Source: Pontibacter burrus (GTDB lineage Bacteria; Bacteroidota; Bacteroidia; Cytophagales; Hymenobacteraceae). Taken from it: 64,000 bases of DNA. A program made the position numbers and the translations under genes. Location: assembly GCF_010686685.1 (NCBI RefSeq), contig NZ_JAAGWD010000005.1, positions 248,001-312,000 on the forward strand. The letters are read 5' to 3'. The notes below the pieces were generated by a model that was given only the letters and a program-made list of their open reading frames with translations, had not been told where the DNA came from and made no database searches. Below, in pieces: positions 56,475 to 64,000 of the stretch (positions are counted from its first letter, which is position 1; every line of letters begins with the position of its first letter).

Positions 56475-58385
56475 TTACCTGCTGATTACAATACCCAGCA
56501 GGTCGCCCATCTGCTTGTGTAGCATTTTGAGGTTGATGATGTTGCGCAACTGGTGATCCTGCTCCTGCGGGTCTGTTACCAGCCTCAGTTTCTGGGTTTC
56601 CTCGTCGATCAGTTTCTCCAGATACCGATATTTCAGGCGCAGCACAGCACGCTCAGAGCCATATGGCAACAGGTCTGATTCGTGGGGTACGAAAATAGAG
56701 TGCGTGGCCCAGCCCGGGCTAAGTTCATGCGGGTCAGACAGCAGATCTATAGTTGCGGTTCGTATTTCCTGATCCGGGTAATTGATGTATTCGTCGGTAG
56801 TTGGTATTCTGCCGCCGGCAAGTCCTTCTTTAATCAGCTCTATGAAACGGGCGTAAAGTGGCGTTTGTATCTCTACATCTTCCAGCTCCTCGAGCATGTA
56901 TTGCACTGTTGTTAGGCCTTCGTCCAGTAGCTTATCAGGGTAGTTTAGCAGCATGCGCACAATCTCGCGCTCGTACCGCTTCAGTATATCCGCTACCGAC
57001 TCTTCTTTTTCAGGCTCTGGTGCAACTGGCGGAGCAACAAGAAAGTCCTGGGCAGGGCTACCAGACTTTTGCTGTTGGCGCTCCTGCAAGTGCATTTTGT
57101 TATACTCCGAGATCAGCACCTGCTCATCTATATCAAAGATAAGGCTGGTGCTCTGGAAGAAAACAGTACGCTTAATGGAGTCCGGAATTTTGGCTATAGT
57201 TGTTACGATCTCGCGTATAGCCTCAGCTTTCTTTACCGGGTTGCCTTTTGCCTCTTCCGCATACAGGCTCGATTTGTAGGAGATGAAATCCTGGGCATGT
57301 GCATTTACATAGGCTTTAAAGGCCGTGTCGCCAACTTTTTGAATATAAGAGTCCGGGTCTTCGCCTTCCGGGAAAGTTACAACCTGCACGTTCAGCCCCT
57401 GTTCTAAGATCAGGTCGATACCGCGCAACGATGCCTTTATACCAGCCGCATCGCCATCGTACAATACCGTAATGTTATGCGTATAGCGCGCAATCAGCTT
57501 TATCTGCCCTTCCGTAAGCGAGGTACCTGATGAAGATACCACGTTCTCGATACCGCCCTGGTGCAGCGAAATCACATCGAGGTAGCCTTCCACCAGGTAG
57601 CACATATCCTGCATGCGCATGGCCTGCCTTGCCTGGTACAAACCGTAGAGCACATGGCTCTTATGGTAGATCTCAGACTCCGGCGAGTTCAGGTATTTCG
57701 GGCTTTTCTTGTCGTTGGATTTAAGCGTGCGGGCACCAAAACCCACTACCCTTCCCGACACGTTGTGGATCGGGAACATGACGCGAGCCCGGAACCTGTC
57801 GTAGCGTTTGTCTTCCTTAACTATAGTTAAACCTGTTGCCTCTAAATAATGCTGTTTGTAGCCTTCTTTCAGGGCAGCATCGGTCAGGTCGCTCCATGCA
57901 TCTATACTATAGCCCAGTTCAAACTTTTTTATAGTTGCTGCACTAATGCCACGCTGCTTCAGGTAAGACTGGCCTATATTACCCTCTTCGTGACTATACA
58001 GGTTGTGCTGGTAGTGCTTGCTGGCAAAATCCGAAACTATAAACAGGCTGTCGCGTGCGCTTTGCTCCTGGGTATATTCTACCGTCTGCTCTTCTGGAAT
58101 CTCGATACCATATTTTTTTGCCAGGTATTTCAGGGCCTCCGGAAAGCTGGAGCCTTCCACATCCATAATAAACTGCACCGAGTTACCTGCCTTGCCGCAA
58201 CCAAAGCATTTGTAAATGCCTTTAGCCGGCGAAACCGAGAATGAAGGGGATTTTTCGTGGTGAAACGGGCAGCAGGCCCACATGTTCTGCCCCTTCTTCT
58301 TCAAAGAAACGAAATCACCTACAACCTCTACAATATCGGCCTGGGCAATGATCTGGTCAACGGTTTCTTTTGGGATTAAAGACAT
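56475..58385 (-). CDS. dnaG: DNA primase
   Basis: 636 residues from the ATG at 58385 (MSLIPKETVDQIIAQADIVE); an ATG eight codons upstream is less likely. Zinc-binding CHC2 domain (CPFHHEKSPSF ... YKCFGCGKAG, ~35-75), core with VEGYLDVISLHQGGI and VLYDGDAAGIKAS as the TOPRIM motifs, and a C-terminal helical domain for helicase contact. Makes RNA primers at the replication fork. Confidence 0.96.
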   Translation of the reverse strand: MSLIPKETVDQIIAQADIVEVVGDFVSLKKKGQNMWACCPFHHEKSPSFSVSPAKGIYKCFGCGKAGNSVQFIMDVEGSSFPEALKYLAKKYGIEIPEEQTVEYTQEQSARDSLFIVSDFASKHYQHNLYSHEEGNIGQSYLKQRGISAATIKKFELGYSIDAWSDLTDAALKEGYKQHYLEATGLTIVKEDKRYDRFRARVMFPIHNVSGRVVGFGARTLKSNDKKSPKYLNSPESEIYHKSHVLYGLYQARQAMRMQDMCYLVEGYLDVISLHQGGIENVVSSSGTSLTEGQIKLIARYTHNITVLYDGDAAGIKASLRGIDLILEQGLNVQVVTFPEGEDPDSYIQKVGDTAFKAYVNAHAQDFISYKSSLYAEEAKGNPVKKAEAIREIVTTIAKIPDSIKRTVFFQSTSLIFDIDEQVLISEYNKMHLQERQQQKSGSPAQDFLVAPPVAPEPEKEESVADILKRYEREIVRMLLNYPDKLLDEGLTTVQYMLEELEDVEIQTPLYARFIELIKEGLAGGRIPTTDEYINYPDQEIRTATIDLLSDPHELSPGWATHSIFVPHESDLLPYGSERAVLRLKYRYLEKLIDEETQKLRLVTDPQEQDHQLRNIINLKMLHKQMGDLLGIVISR

Positions 58386-58441
58386 GGCAAAACTATAAGC
58401 GGATAGCAAAGATAGCAGTTAGTCTCAACATTGAGTATTCG

Positions 58442-58555
58442 ATTAGAAGATTTGGAGATTTGAAGATTGTTAGTGCAATGAATTTATTAAACGCACTGAA
58501 TGGGTAGTAACTGACTTAGCGATGAAAGCACCATAAAATCTCCAAACTTCCTAAT
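58442..58555. repeat. Fold-back repeat between macrodomain gene and dnaG
   Basis: Arms 58442-58461 and 58536-58555 match inverted at 18 of 20 positions (ATTAGAAGATTTGGAGATTT type). The left arm is embedded in a run of repeated GAAGATTTG/GGAGATTTG. Lies 8 bases downstream of the macrodomain gene's stop in the minus direction only on its right; related in style to 2144-2218. Confidence 0.6.
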
Positions 58556-58562
58556 TTTTATT

Positions 58563-59093
58563 TCACCTACTCACCAGCGTCTGGTATAGTTTGTAGTTCT
58601 CTTCGTCGAAGCATACAAAAAGTACCTGTTCTATAGTTGAGTTGGTATTTTCTTCGAAATATAGTTTAACAGCCTGCACGGCTATAGTTGCCGCTTTTGA
58701 TTTTGGGTAGCCATACACGCCAGTACTGATATTCGGGAAAGCTATAGTTGAGAGTTTGTGCTCATCGGCAAGGCGTAGGCTGTTTTTGTAGCAATTGGCC
58801 AGTAGTTCAGGTTCGCCGTTATTACCACCATGCCAAACAGGACCAACCGTGTGGATTACGTATTTTGCAGGCAGATTTCCGGCTGTAGTTATCACAGCTT
58901 CGCCGGTAGGGCACTCGCCTTTTGTGGCCCGTATGGCTTTGCAGGCTTCCAGAATGGTCGGGCCGCCGGCTCTGTGAATGGCGCCATCAACCCCACCGCC
59001 ACCTAGCAGGCTGCTGTTGGCCGCGTTAACTATAGCATCAGACTTAACTTTTGTGATATCACCGAGAATAACTTCCAGTCGCAGGTTGTCCAT
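58563..59093 (-). CDS. Macrodomain protein, O-acetyl-ADP-ribose deacetylase type
   Basis: 176 residues from the ATG at 59093 ([40 protein letters not shown]). That stretch with [10 protein letters not shown] plus [10 protein letters not shown] and [16 protein letters not shown] is the MacroD-type signature for ADP-ribose binding and deacetylation of O-acetyl-ADP-ribose or removal of mono-ADP-ribose. An upstream ATG at 59138 would overlap the neighbouring gene. Confidence 0.93.
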   Translation of the reverse strand: MDNLRLEVILGDITKVKSDAIVNAANSSLLGGGGVDGAIHRAGGPTILEACKAIRATKGECPTGEAVITTAGNLPAKYVIHTVGPVWHGGNNGEPELLANCYKNSLRLADEHKLSTIAFPNISTGVYGYPKSKAATIAVQAVKLYFEENTNSTIEQVLFVCFDEENYKLYQTLVSR

Positions 59094-59130
59094 GTTGTTT
59101 TTAGCAAATGTACGCAGCGGCGGTTTAAAG

Positions 59131-59634
59131 TTATTCACCTACCCAGGCATACACCAGGTTCGCCTTGTCGCGGGAAGTAATGATGAGTTTGTCTTTTTCT
59201 ATGCAATAAGAGCTGGCACGGGCAAGTTGCTGCAGGTAATAATCGTCGAAGTTCTTGTATCGCTCCAGCAGAATGTTTTCGGTCACGTGCAGTTCTTCCA
59301 CATCCAGATTGCCTTGTTTTAACTTGCTGTTCATCTCTACAGTGCCTGTAAAATCACCTGAAAGTATGTTTCCGGTTAATACTTTATCGGCATCGTTTTG
59401 CTGAAATGTGAAATTCCCGTCCGCAAACTGAAGCTCGATCTGCACCACACTGGTAGGCGGAACCACCACCTTCATAGAATCTTCCAGATGAATAAGGCGC
59501 CATTTTCCAGTTAATACTCCTTCCGAATGCGCTTCATCGGTCCCCGATCTAAAGCAGAAAAGTGCTAGTACCACACAAAGCAGCATGCCCAGTAACTGTA
59601 AAAAAAGCAGTGTATGACTCTGTTTCATAAGCAA
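59131..59634 (-). CDS. Membrane-anchored protein of unknown function
   Basis: 167 residues; the start may be the ATG at 59634 or 59628. One N-terminal membrane helix ([20 protein letters not shown]) precedes a soluble beta-rich domain beginning [14 protein letters not shown], which looks lipocalin-like by pattern. Likely co-transcribed with the macrodomain gene 37 bases downstream. Confidence 0.6.
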   Translation of the reverse strand: MLMKQSHTLLFLQLLGMLLCVVLALFCFRSGTDEAHSEGVLTGKWRLIHLEDSMKVVVPPTSVVQIELQFADGNFTFQQNDADKVLTGNILSGDFTGTVEMNSKLKQGNLDVEELHVTENILLERYKNFDDYYLQQLARASSYCIEKDKLIITSRDKANLVYAWVGE

Positions 59635-59783
59635 TCAGCTCATTTACTTACACTTAGAGAGGTATAATTTAAAGAAATGGTTGCAAAACGTCAAAAAAAT
59701 TATTGTCAGGCAGCAAAAACCTATCCCAGGTTTGATTGTTTAAACAAACGAGCAGGGCGCCTGCATCTCACAGATTTTGTTCG

Positions 59784-59791
59784 TATCTTTG
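59784..59791 (+). promoter_or_regulatory. -7 box TATCTTTG of mrp
   Basis: TAnnTTTG consensus 37 bases before the mrp ATG; the -33 TTG is not clear. Confidence 0.5.
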
Positions 59792-59827
59792 CAGCAGCAA
59801 TAAAGCGCAAGCTTTTCCTTAAATATT

Positions 59828-60931
59828 ATGGCTATCACAAAAGAAGATATATTAAAAGCCCTCAGTTATGTAGAGGAGCCGGACCTGGGCAAAGACCTGG
59901 TAACGCTTAACATGATTGAGGACGTGCAGGTAGATGGCAAAAACGTGAGTTTCACAGTTATTCTTACCACTCCGGCCTGTCCCCTGAAAGATATGATCCG
60001 TAACGCCTGTATTCGTGCCATCCACATGATGGTGGATAAAGAGGCGGAAGTTACAGTGAACATGACCTCGCGCGTAACGACAGCCCGCACTGATAATGCA
60101 GCTGTAGTTGGTGGCGTAAAAAATATTATTGCAGTGGCCTCTGGTAAAGGTGGCGTAGGTAAATCTACGGTTACATCTAACCTGGCTATTGCCCTTGCTG
60201 AATCTGGTGCACGCGTTGGTCTGATAGATGCCGATATTTTTGGCCCGTCTATGCCAACCATGTTTGGTGTTGAGGACGAGCGTCCGCGCATGATACAGGG
60301 CGACCACGGCAAGAACTACATTGTGCCGGTTGAGAAGTACGGCGTTAAAATGATGTCTATCGGCTTCCTGACTCCGGCTGACGGTGCTGTTATCTGGCGT
60401 GGCCCAATGGCGAGCTCTGCCCTGAAGCAGTTTATTTCGGATGTGGACTGGGGCGACCTGGATTATCTTCTGATCGACCTGCCACCGGGAACCTCAGACA
60501 TTCACTTAACAATGGTACAGGCGTTGCCGGTAACCGGTGCTGTTATTGTTACTACACCACAAAAGGTAGCCCTTGCCGATGCTATGAAAGGTCTACAGAT
60601 GTTCCGTCAGCCACAGATAAATGTACCATTATTAGGTGTGGTAGAGAACATGGCATACTTTACACCAGCTGAGCTTCCTGAAAATAAATATTATATCTTT
60701 GGAGAAGGTGGCGGACAAGCCCTGGCAGATAAGTACGAACTACCGCTTCTGGGCCAGATTCCGATCGTACAGAGCATTCGTGAGTGTGGAGATAGCGGGG
60801 CTCCGGCCGTGCTACAGAACGATTCTCCGATTTCAGGTGTTTTCAAAGAGTTAGCCCAGGCTGTCGCGCAGCAGATCTCTGTTCGCAACGCCACCATGGC
60901 TAAAACACAACCCGTAGAAATTAAAAGCTAA
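59828..60931 (+). CDS. Mrp/NBP35-type ATPase, Fe-S carrier
   Basis: 367 residues. Residues ~1-90 are a MIP18/DUF59 domain, followed by the deviant P-loop GKGGVGKST (106-114), GLIDADIFGPSMPTMFG and DYLLIDLPPGTSDIHL. Mrp proteins (ApbC/NBP35) carry iron-sulfur clusters in the cytoplasm. A NifU-type scaffold gene follows after six bases, so the pair forms a small Fe-S operon. Confidence 0.95.
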   Translation: MAITKEDILKALSYVEEPDLGKDLVTLNMIEDVQVDGKNVSFTVILTTPACPLKDMIRNACIRAIHMMVDKEAEVTVNMTSRVTTARTDNAAVVGGVKNIIAVASGKGGVGKSTVTSNLAIALAESGARVGLIDADIFGPSMPTMFGVEDERPRMIQGDHGKNYIVPVEKYGVKMMSIGFLTPADGAVIWRGPMASSALKQFISDVDWGDLDYLLIDLPPGTSDIHLTMVQALPVTGAVIVTTPQKVALADAMKGLQMFRQPQINVPLLGVVENMAYFTPAELPENKYYIFGEGGGQALADKYELPLLGQIPIVQSIRECGDSGAPAVLQNDSPISGVFKELAQAVAQQISVRNATMAKTQPVEIKS

Positions 60932-60937
60932 GGACAT

Positions 60938-61207
60938 ATGGCAGTTAGTAACATAGATCAAGAGTTTCTGAACAGAATTGAAGGTGCCTTAGACCAGATC
61001 AGGCCGTACCTGGAAGCTGATGGTGGCAACGTAAAAGTGCTGGAAGTTACCGAAGACATGGTGCTTCGCCTGGAATTGCTGGGTGCCTGCGGCTCCTGCC
61101 CTATGTCTAGCATGACGCTTAAAGCGGGTGTAGAGCAATCGGTACTGAAGGCTATACCTGAAATTAAAGCCGTTGAGGCAATAAACCTGACTCCAATAAA
61201 CGGATAA
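60938..61207 (+). CDS. NifU-type Fe-S scaffold protein
   Basis: 89 residues, the C-terminal NifU domain alone. Cys51 and Cys54 in GACGSCPMS bind the transient cluster; IRPYLEADGGNVKVLEV is typical of Nfu proteins. Co-transcribed with mrp. Confidence 0.95.
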   Translation: MAVSNIDQEFLNRIEGALDQIRPYLEADGGNVKVLEVTEDMVLRLELLGACGSCPMSSMTLKAGVEQSVLKAIPEIKAVEAINLTPING

Positions 61208-61227
61208 AAAATATTTACCCCTTTCTC

Positions 61228-61267
61228 AACAGCCCTGGCTTTACTATTAAGTCAGGGCTGTTTTTTG
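61228..61267 (+). terminator. Terminator of the mrp-nifU operon
   Basis: Stem AACAGCCCTG/CAGGGCTGTT with an inner ACT/AGT pairing, followed by TTTTTGTG. Confidence 0.85.
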
Positions 61268-61417
61268 TGTGATAAGTGATTGTCTGGACCGAAGATAGAT
61301 GGGGATTGAATGGATTTTTGGGACTGGGTTCTTGCTATAGTTACTGCTATAGTTTTATAGTTTGCATTTTAACCCACCCCTGCCCCTCCCAAGAGGGAAA
61401 TTTATACCTCACCCCAA

Positions 61418-61447
61418 CCCTCTCCTAAAAACAGGAGAGGGAGTTTT
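61418..61447 (+). terminator. GC-rich hairpin with T-run inside the repeat spacer
   Basis: Perfect stem CCCTCTCCT/AGGAGAGGG, loop AAAAAC, then AGTTTTT. Looks like an intrinsic terminator but lies in repeat DNA between CACCCCAACC and CCGGTT. Confidence 0.55.
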
Positions 61448-61563
61448 TCCGGTTTTGCTACAGTTGGGGTTATAGTTCTATAGTTGGAGGTTAATCATCC
61501 CCCTACCCCCTTAAAAGGGGGACTTTCTGCTACTGCTATAGTTTCAACTATTGTTCTATAGTT

Positions 61564-61880
61564 GCAGACCATGAACAGGCAGGCGCAGCCTGGCCCAAGG
61601 AACTATAGCCACGGAAAGGCGATGCAATGACAGCTTATCACCAAACTATAGTTGTGCTATCGAAATGGTATCAGTCTTTGGGTGGAGCGCCTTTGACTTG
61701 TTGCGGTGCCGTCAGCCAACACGAGCGCAGCGAGGGTAGCAAGAAGGCAGCAGCGCGATGCCCGAAGACGGGGCCCCGCGGCCGTGAGCGCACCAAAGCA
61801 TCTATAATACTGTAGGCCAGTAAAGCTCCCAGGATCGACAGTAGCTATGAAAGATACTGCTTGTGGCAATCCAGCAACTA
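61564..61880 (+). repeat. Composite intergenic repeat, copy D
   Basis: Same order of blocks as copies A-C, except that the centre has been replaced: between AGTCTTTGGGTGGAGCGCC and GCGCGATGCCCGAAGACGGG it reads TTGACTTGTTGCGGTGCC and ACGAGCGCAGCGAGGGTAGC instead of the GTAGATTTCTGGTG version, pointing to insertion, exchange or divergence of the middle part. Confidence 0.8.
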
Positions 61881-62061
61881 TAGTTTGCTAAAGGACGCAT
61901 AAGATCCTTCGACTAACGCTCAGGATCACAAAGGAGAAACTGTAGTTTGAGATAGATTTCTCGTTACACTCGAAATGACAAGATAAGACTATGCGACTTC
62001 GCTTAGAATGACAAAACAACCAACAATTAACAATCATCTTTCCCTTCCGTATCAAAATAAC

Positions 62062-62069
62062 TATATTTG
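62062..62069 (+). promoter_or_regulatory. -7 box TATATTTG of fahA
   Basis: TAnnTTTG consensus 27 bases before the fahA ATG. Confidence 0.45.
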
Positions 62070-62095
62070 CCTATATACTTTTACAATACAGCATC

Positions 62096-63367
62096 ATGTT
62101 AAAAGCAAACGACCCAGCCCTGCACTCATGGATTGAGATCTCTCCTGACAGCGATTTTCCGATTCAGAACCTGCCTTTTGGTATTTTTGAAACTGACGAC
62201 CGGGACCCGCGAGTAGGCGTTGCCATCGGCGAATATGTGCTGGACCTGTGCGCTGTGGCACGTCTTAACTTTTTTGAGCTGATCGATATTGACCCGAACG
62301 TTTTCCATAGGCCTTACCTGAACGACTTTATTGCCCTTGGCAAACCAACCTGGCGTGCTGTGCGTAACCGCGTATCGGCTTTGCTGCGCAACGACAACGA
62401 CGAGATAAGCGGCAGCAGCGACATGATTGACAAATGCCTTGTAAAGCAGAGCGATGTGCGCATGCTGATGCCGGTAAAAGTAGGCAACTACACAGATTTT
62501 TATTCCAGCATTGAACATGCTACCAACGTTGGCACTATGTTCCGCGATCCAAAGAATGCGCTACTGCCAAACTGGAAACACATCCCAATTGGCTATCATG
62601 GACGTGCCTCATCTATAGTTGTATCCGGTACCGATATCCGCAGACCAAACGGGCAAACAAAAGCACCGGATGCCGATGCGCCAACTTTTGGTCCTTCACG
62701 TCTTCTGGACTTTGAACTGGAAGTAGCTTTTATAACCGGCAAAGAAACCAAACTGGGTGAAAGCATTACGCCTAACGAAGCGGATAACTATATCTTTGGT
62801 CTGGTGCTGTTCAACGACTGGTCGGCAAGGGATATGCAGACATGGGAGTATGTGCCATTGGGGCCATTCCTGGCAAAAAGCTTTGCTTCGTCTATTTCGC
62901 CGTGGGTAGTAACCCTTGATGCGCTGGAACCATTCAAAGTAAAAGGCCCTGCGCAGGACCCGAAACCACTGCCTTACCTGGAGTTCTCTGGTAACCATAA
63001 CTATGACATCAAGCTGGAAGTGCTTATTCAGCCGGAAGGTGCTGCAGAAAACAGCATCTGCCATTCCAACTTTAAGTACATGTACTGGAACATGAACCAG
63101 CAACTGGCGCACCAGAGCAGCAACGGATGTAACATTCAGGTGGGCGACATGTATGCGTCCGGAACTATAAGCGGCTCCGATAAAGGCTCTTACGGTTCTA
63201 TGTTGGAACTAACCTGGCGCGGCACACAACCTATAAAACTATCAGATGGCACCGAACGCAAATTCATAAACGATTACGACACCGTGATCATGCGCGGCTA
63301 CGGTGAGCGCAACGGCATCCGTATCGGTTTTGGCGAAGTAAAAGGCAAAGTGCTCCCAGCCCTTTAA
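62096..63367 (+). CDS. fahA: Fumarylacetoacetase
   Basis: 423 residues. Last enzyme of tyrosine and homogentisate breakdown, splitting fumarylacetoacetate into fumarate and acetoacetate. Shows the N-terminal domain (NLPFGIFETDDRDPRVGVAIG), DFYSSIEHATNVG (metal-ligand Asp), GYHGRASSIVVSG (catalytic His region), DFELEVAFITGKE (metal-ligand Glu) and NDWSARDMQTWEY. Monocistronic here; homogentisate dioxygenase is not in the window. Confidence 0.96.
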   Translation: MLKANDPALHSWIEISPDSDFPIQNLPFGIFETDDRDPRVGVAIGEYVLDLCAVARLNFFELIDIDPNVFHRPYLNDFIALGKPTWRAVRNRVSALLRNDNDEISGSSDMIDKCLVKQSDVRMLMPVKVGNYTDFYSSIEHATNVGTMFRDPKNALLPNWKHIPIGYHGRASSIVVSGTDIRRPNGQTKAPDADAPTFGPSRLLDFELEVAFITGKETKLGESITPNEADNYIFGLVLFNDWSARDMQTWEYVPLGPFLAKSFASSISPWVVTLDALEPFKVKGPAQDPKPLPYLEFSGNHNYDIKLEVLIQPEGAAENSICHSNFKYMYWNMNQQLAHQSSNGCNIQVGDMYASGTISGSDKGSYGSMLELTWRGTQPIKLSDGTERKFINDYDTVIMRGYGERNGIRIGFGEVKGKVLPAL

Positions 63368-63405
63368 TTGCTGGTTGTTAATTGTTGATTGTTAAATTGT
63401 TGATA

Positions 63406-63495
63406 GCTGGCGAGAGCTTGTAGCTCGTGCCCAAATATAAAGTTGAATCGGTATTGCAAACTATAGTTCGGCACGAGCTACAAGCTCGCGCCAGC
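63406..63495. repeat. Inverted repeat with 26-base arms around AACTATAGTT
   Basis: Arms 63406-63431 and 63470-63495 are inverted copies with one mismatch, built on GCTTGTAGCTCGTGCC; the 38-base spacer contains one AACTATAGTT next to the right arm. Looks like a REP/BIME-type element. Confidence 0.65.
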
Positions 63496-63549
63496 AGAAG
63501 AATCATCTCGTGTAGCAAACTATAGATATCAAATTATAGCATCAACTAT

Positions 63550-63589
63550 AAACTATAAAACCACTGCTAACCCGGTGGTTTTATAGTTT
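63550..63589 (+). terminator. Terminator built on the CTATAG motif
   Basis: Perfect 15-bp stem AAACTATAAAACCAC/GTGGTTTTATAGTTT; the T-run is the CTATAGTTT half. Confidence 0.8.
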
Positions 63590-63682
63590 AAGAGCAACCA
63601 TTGCCGGCTTACCTCAGAAGCCGTATATTTGAAAGCAGCCAGTTATACTGTATCACAAACTATAGTTATACTTTACAAATTC

Positions 63683-64000
63683 ATGGCCTATAAAACCATT
63701 GATCCACAAGACGTTAAAACCGCTGAAGTACATGCGCTTTTATTAGGCGCCATTGCCCCGCGCCCGATTGCCTTTGCCAGCACCACCGACCTGGAAGGAA
63801 ATGTAAACCTGAGCCCGTTCAGCTTTTTTAACGTGTTCAGTGCCAAGCCTCCAATTTTGGTCTTTTCACCTGCCCGCCGCGTGCGTGACAATACCAGCAA
63901 ACATACCCTGGAAAATGTACTGGCTACCAAAGAGGTGGTGATCAACATTGCCAACTATGATATTGTAGAGCAGATGTCGCTGGCCAGCACAGAGTACGAC
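63683..64000 (+). CDS. Flavin reductase family protein, 3' end outside window
   Basis: The frame is open from the ATG at 63683 to the window edge (106 codons). IAPRPIAFASTTDLEGNVNLSPFSFFN and NVFSAKPPILVFSP are the FMN-binding signature of the flavin reductase-like domain (DIM6/NTAB type). The end is missing, so subgroup and length are unknown. Confidence 0.88.
   Translation, partial: MAYKTIDPQDVKTAEVHALLLGAIAPRPIAFASTTDLEGNVNLSPFSFFNVFSAKPPILVFSPARRVRDNTSKHTLENVLATKEVVINIANYDIVEQMSLASTEYD

Larger units (their letters stand above)
61208..62095. other. Repeat-rich spacer between nifU and fahA
   Basis: About 890 bp. After the operon terminator it holds GC-run elements at 61371-61402 and 61497-61524, a second hairpin with T-run (61418-61447), composite copy D (61564-61880), CTCAGGATCACA and AGATTTCTCGTTACACTCGA short repeats (~61920 and 61955), and the fahA -7 box. 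No gene recognised. Confidence 0.6.
63368..63682. other. Intergenic region after fahA
   Basis: Holds a 26-bp inverted repeat around an AACTATAGTT site (63406-63495) and a strong terminator (63550-63589). An AACTATAGTT stands close before the flavin reductase start. Confidence 0.6.

Overview
The window is a chromosomal segment of a Bacteroidota bacterium. A SusC/SusD pair, a BlaI/M56 antirepressor pair with TonB C-terminal domains, TAnnTTTG-type -7 boxes and a YkuD_2-type L,D-transpeptidase all point to the phylum. Base composition near 50% GC and the gene set suggest Cytophagales, probably a Pontibacter-like member of Hymenobacteraceae; the genus is inference. No phage, conjugative, CRISPR or tRNA locus was recognised.

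Positions 1-20841 form an alpha-glucan and trehalose locus. On the minus strand are otsA (cut by the window edge) and the tight set glgE, treS-maltokinase fusion, glgB. On the plus strand is the four-gene operon treZ, GH57, treY, malQ, whose genes abut or overlap. Together they encode three textbook routes: UDP-glucose to trehalose (OtsA), trehalose to maltose-1-phosphate to branched glucan (TreS/Pep2, GlgE, GlgB), and glucan back to trehalose (TreY/TreZ), with MalQ and a GH57 protein trimming malto-oligosaccharides. A TetR regulator and an ABC1 kinase lie between the two halves. A GT4 glycosyltransferase follows at 29.5-30.6 kb.

Positions 20842-31275 carry a thioredoxin-like protein, an L,D-transpeptidase with a probable frameshift, an M23 lipoprotein, a Ppx/GppA phosphatase, a TerB-like Gly-rich protein, a pirin and a Nudix hydrolase, separated by long intergenic stretches full of dispersed repeats. 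Positions 31276-41770 hold a GNAT enzyme, a histidine phosphatase, SusC/SusD, BlaI/M56/TonB-repeat proteins and SurE. Positions 41896-54780 hold envelope proteins, several peptidases, a nitroreductase, PhzF and an ABC exporter. Positions 55001-64000 hold housekeeping genes (ribBA, dnaG, mrp, NifU, fahA), a macrodomain protein and the start of a flavin reductase.

Two non-coding signals stand out. The palindrome AACTATAGTT and its halves CTATAGTT/AACTATAG occur throughout genes and spacers (I counted about 25 exact decamers by eye, against about 0.06 expected for a random 10-mer in 64 kb), and the motif is built into several terminators. A roughly 300-bp composite intergenic repeat is present in four copies. 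A third observation is a near-identical 27-bp palindromic site in front of the pirin and nitroreductase genes, suggesting a shared regulator.
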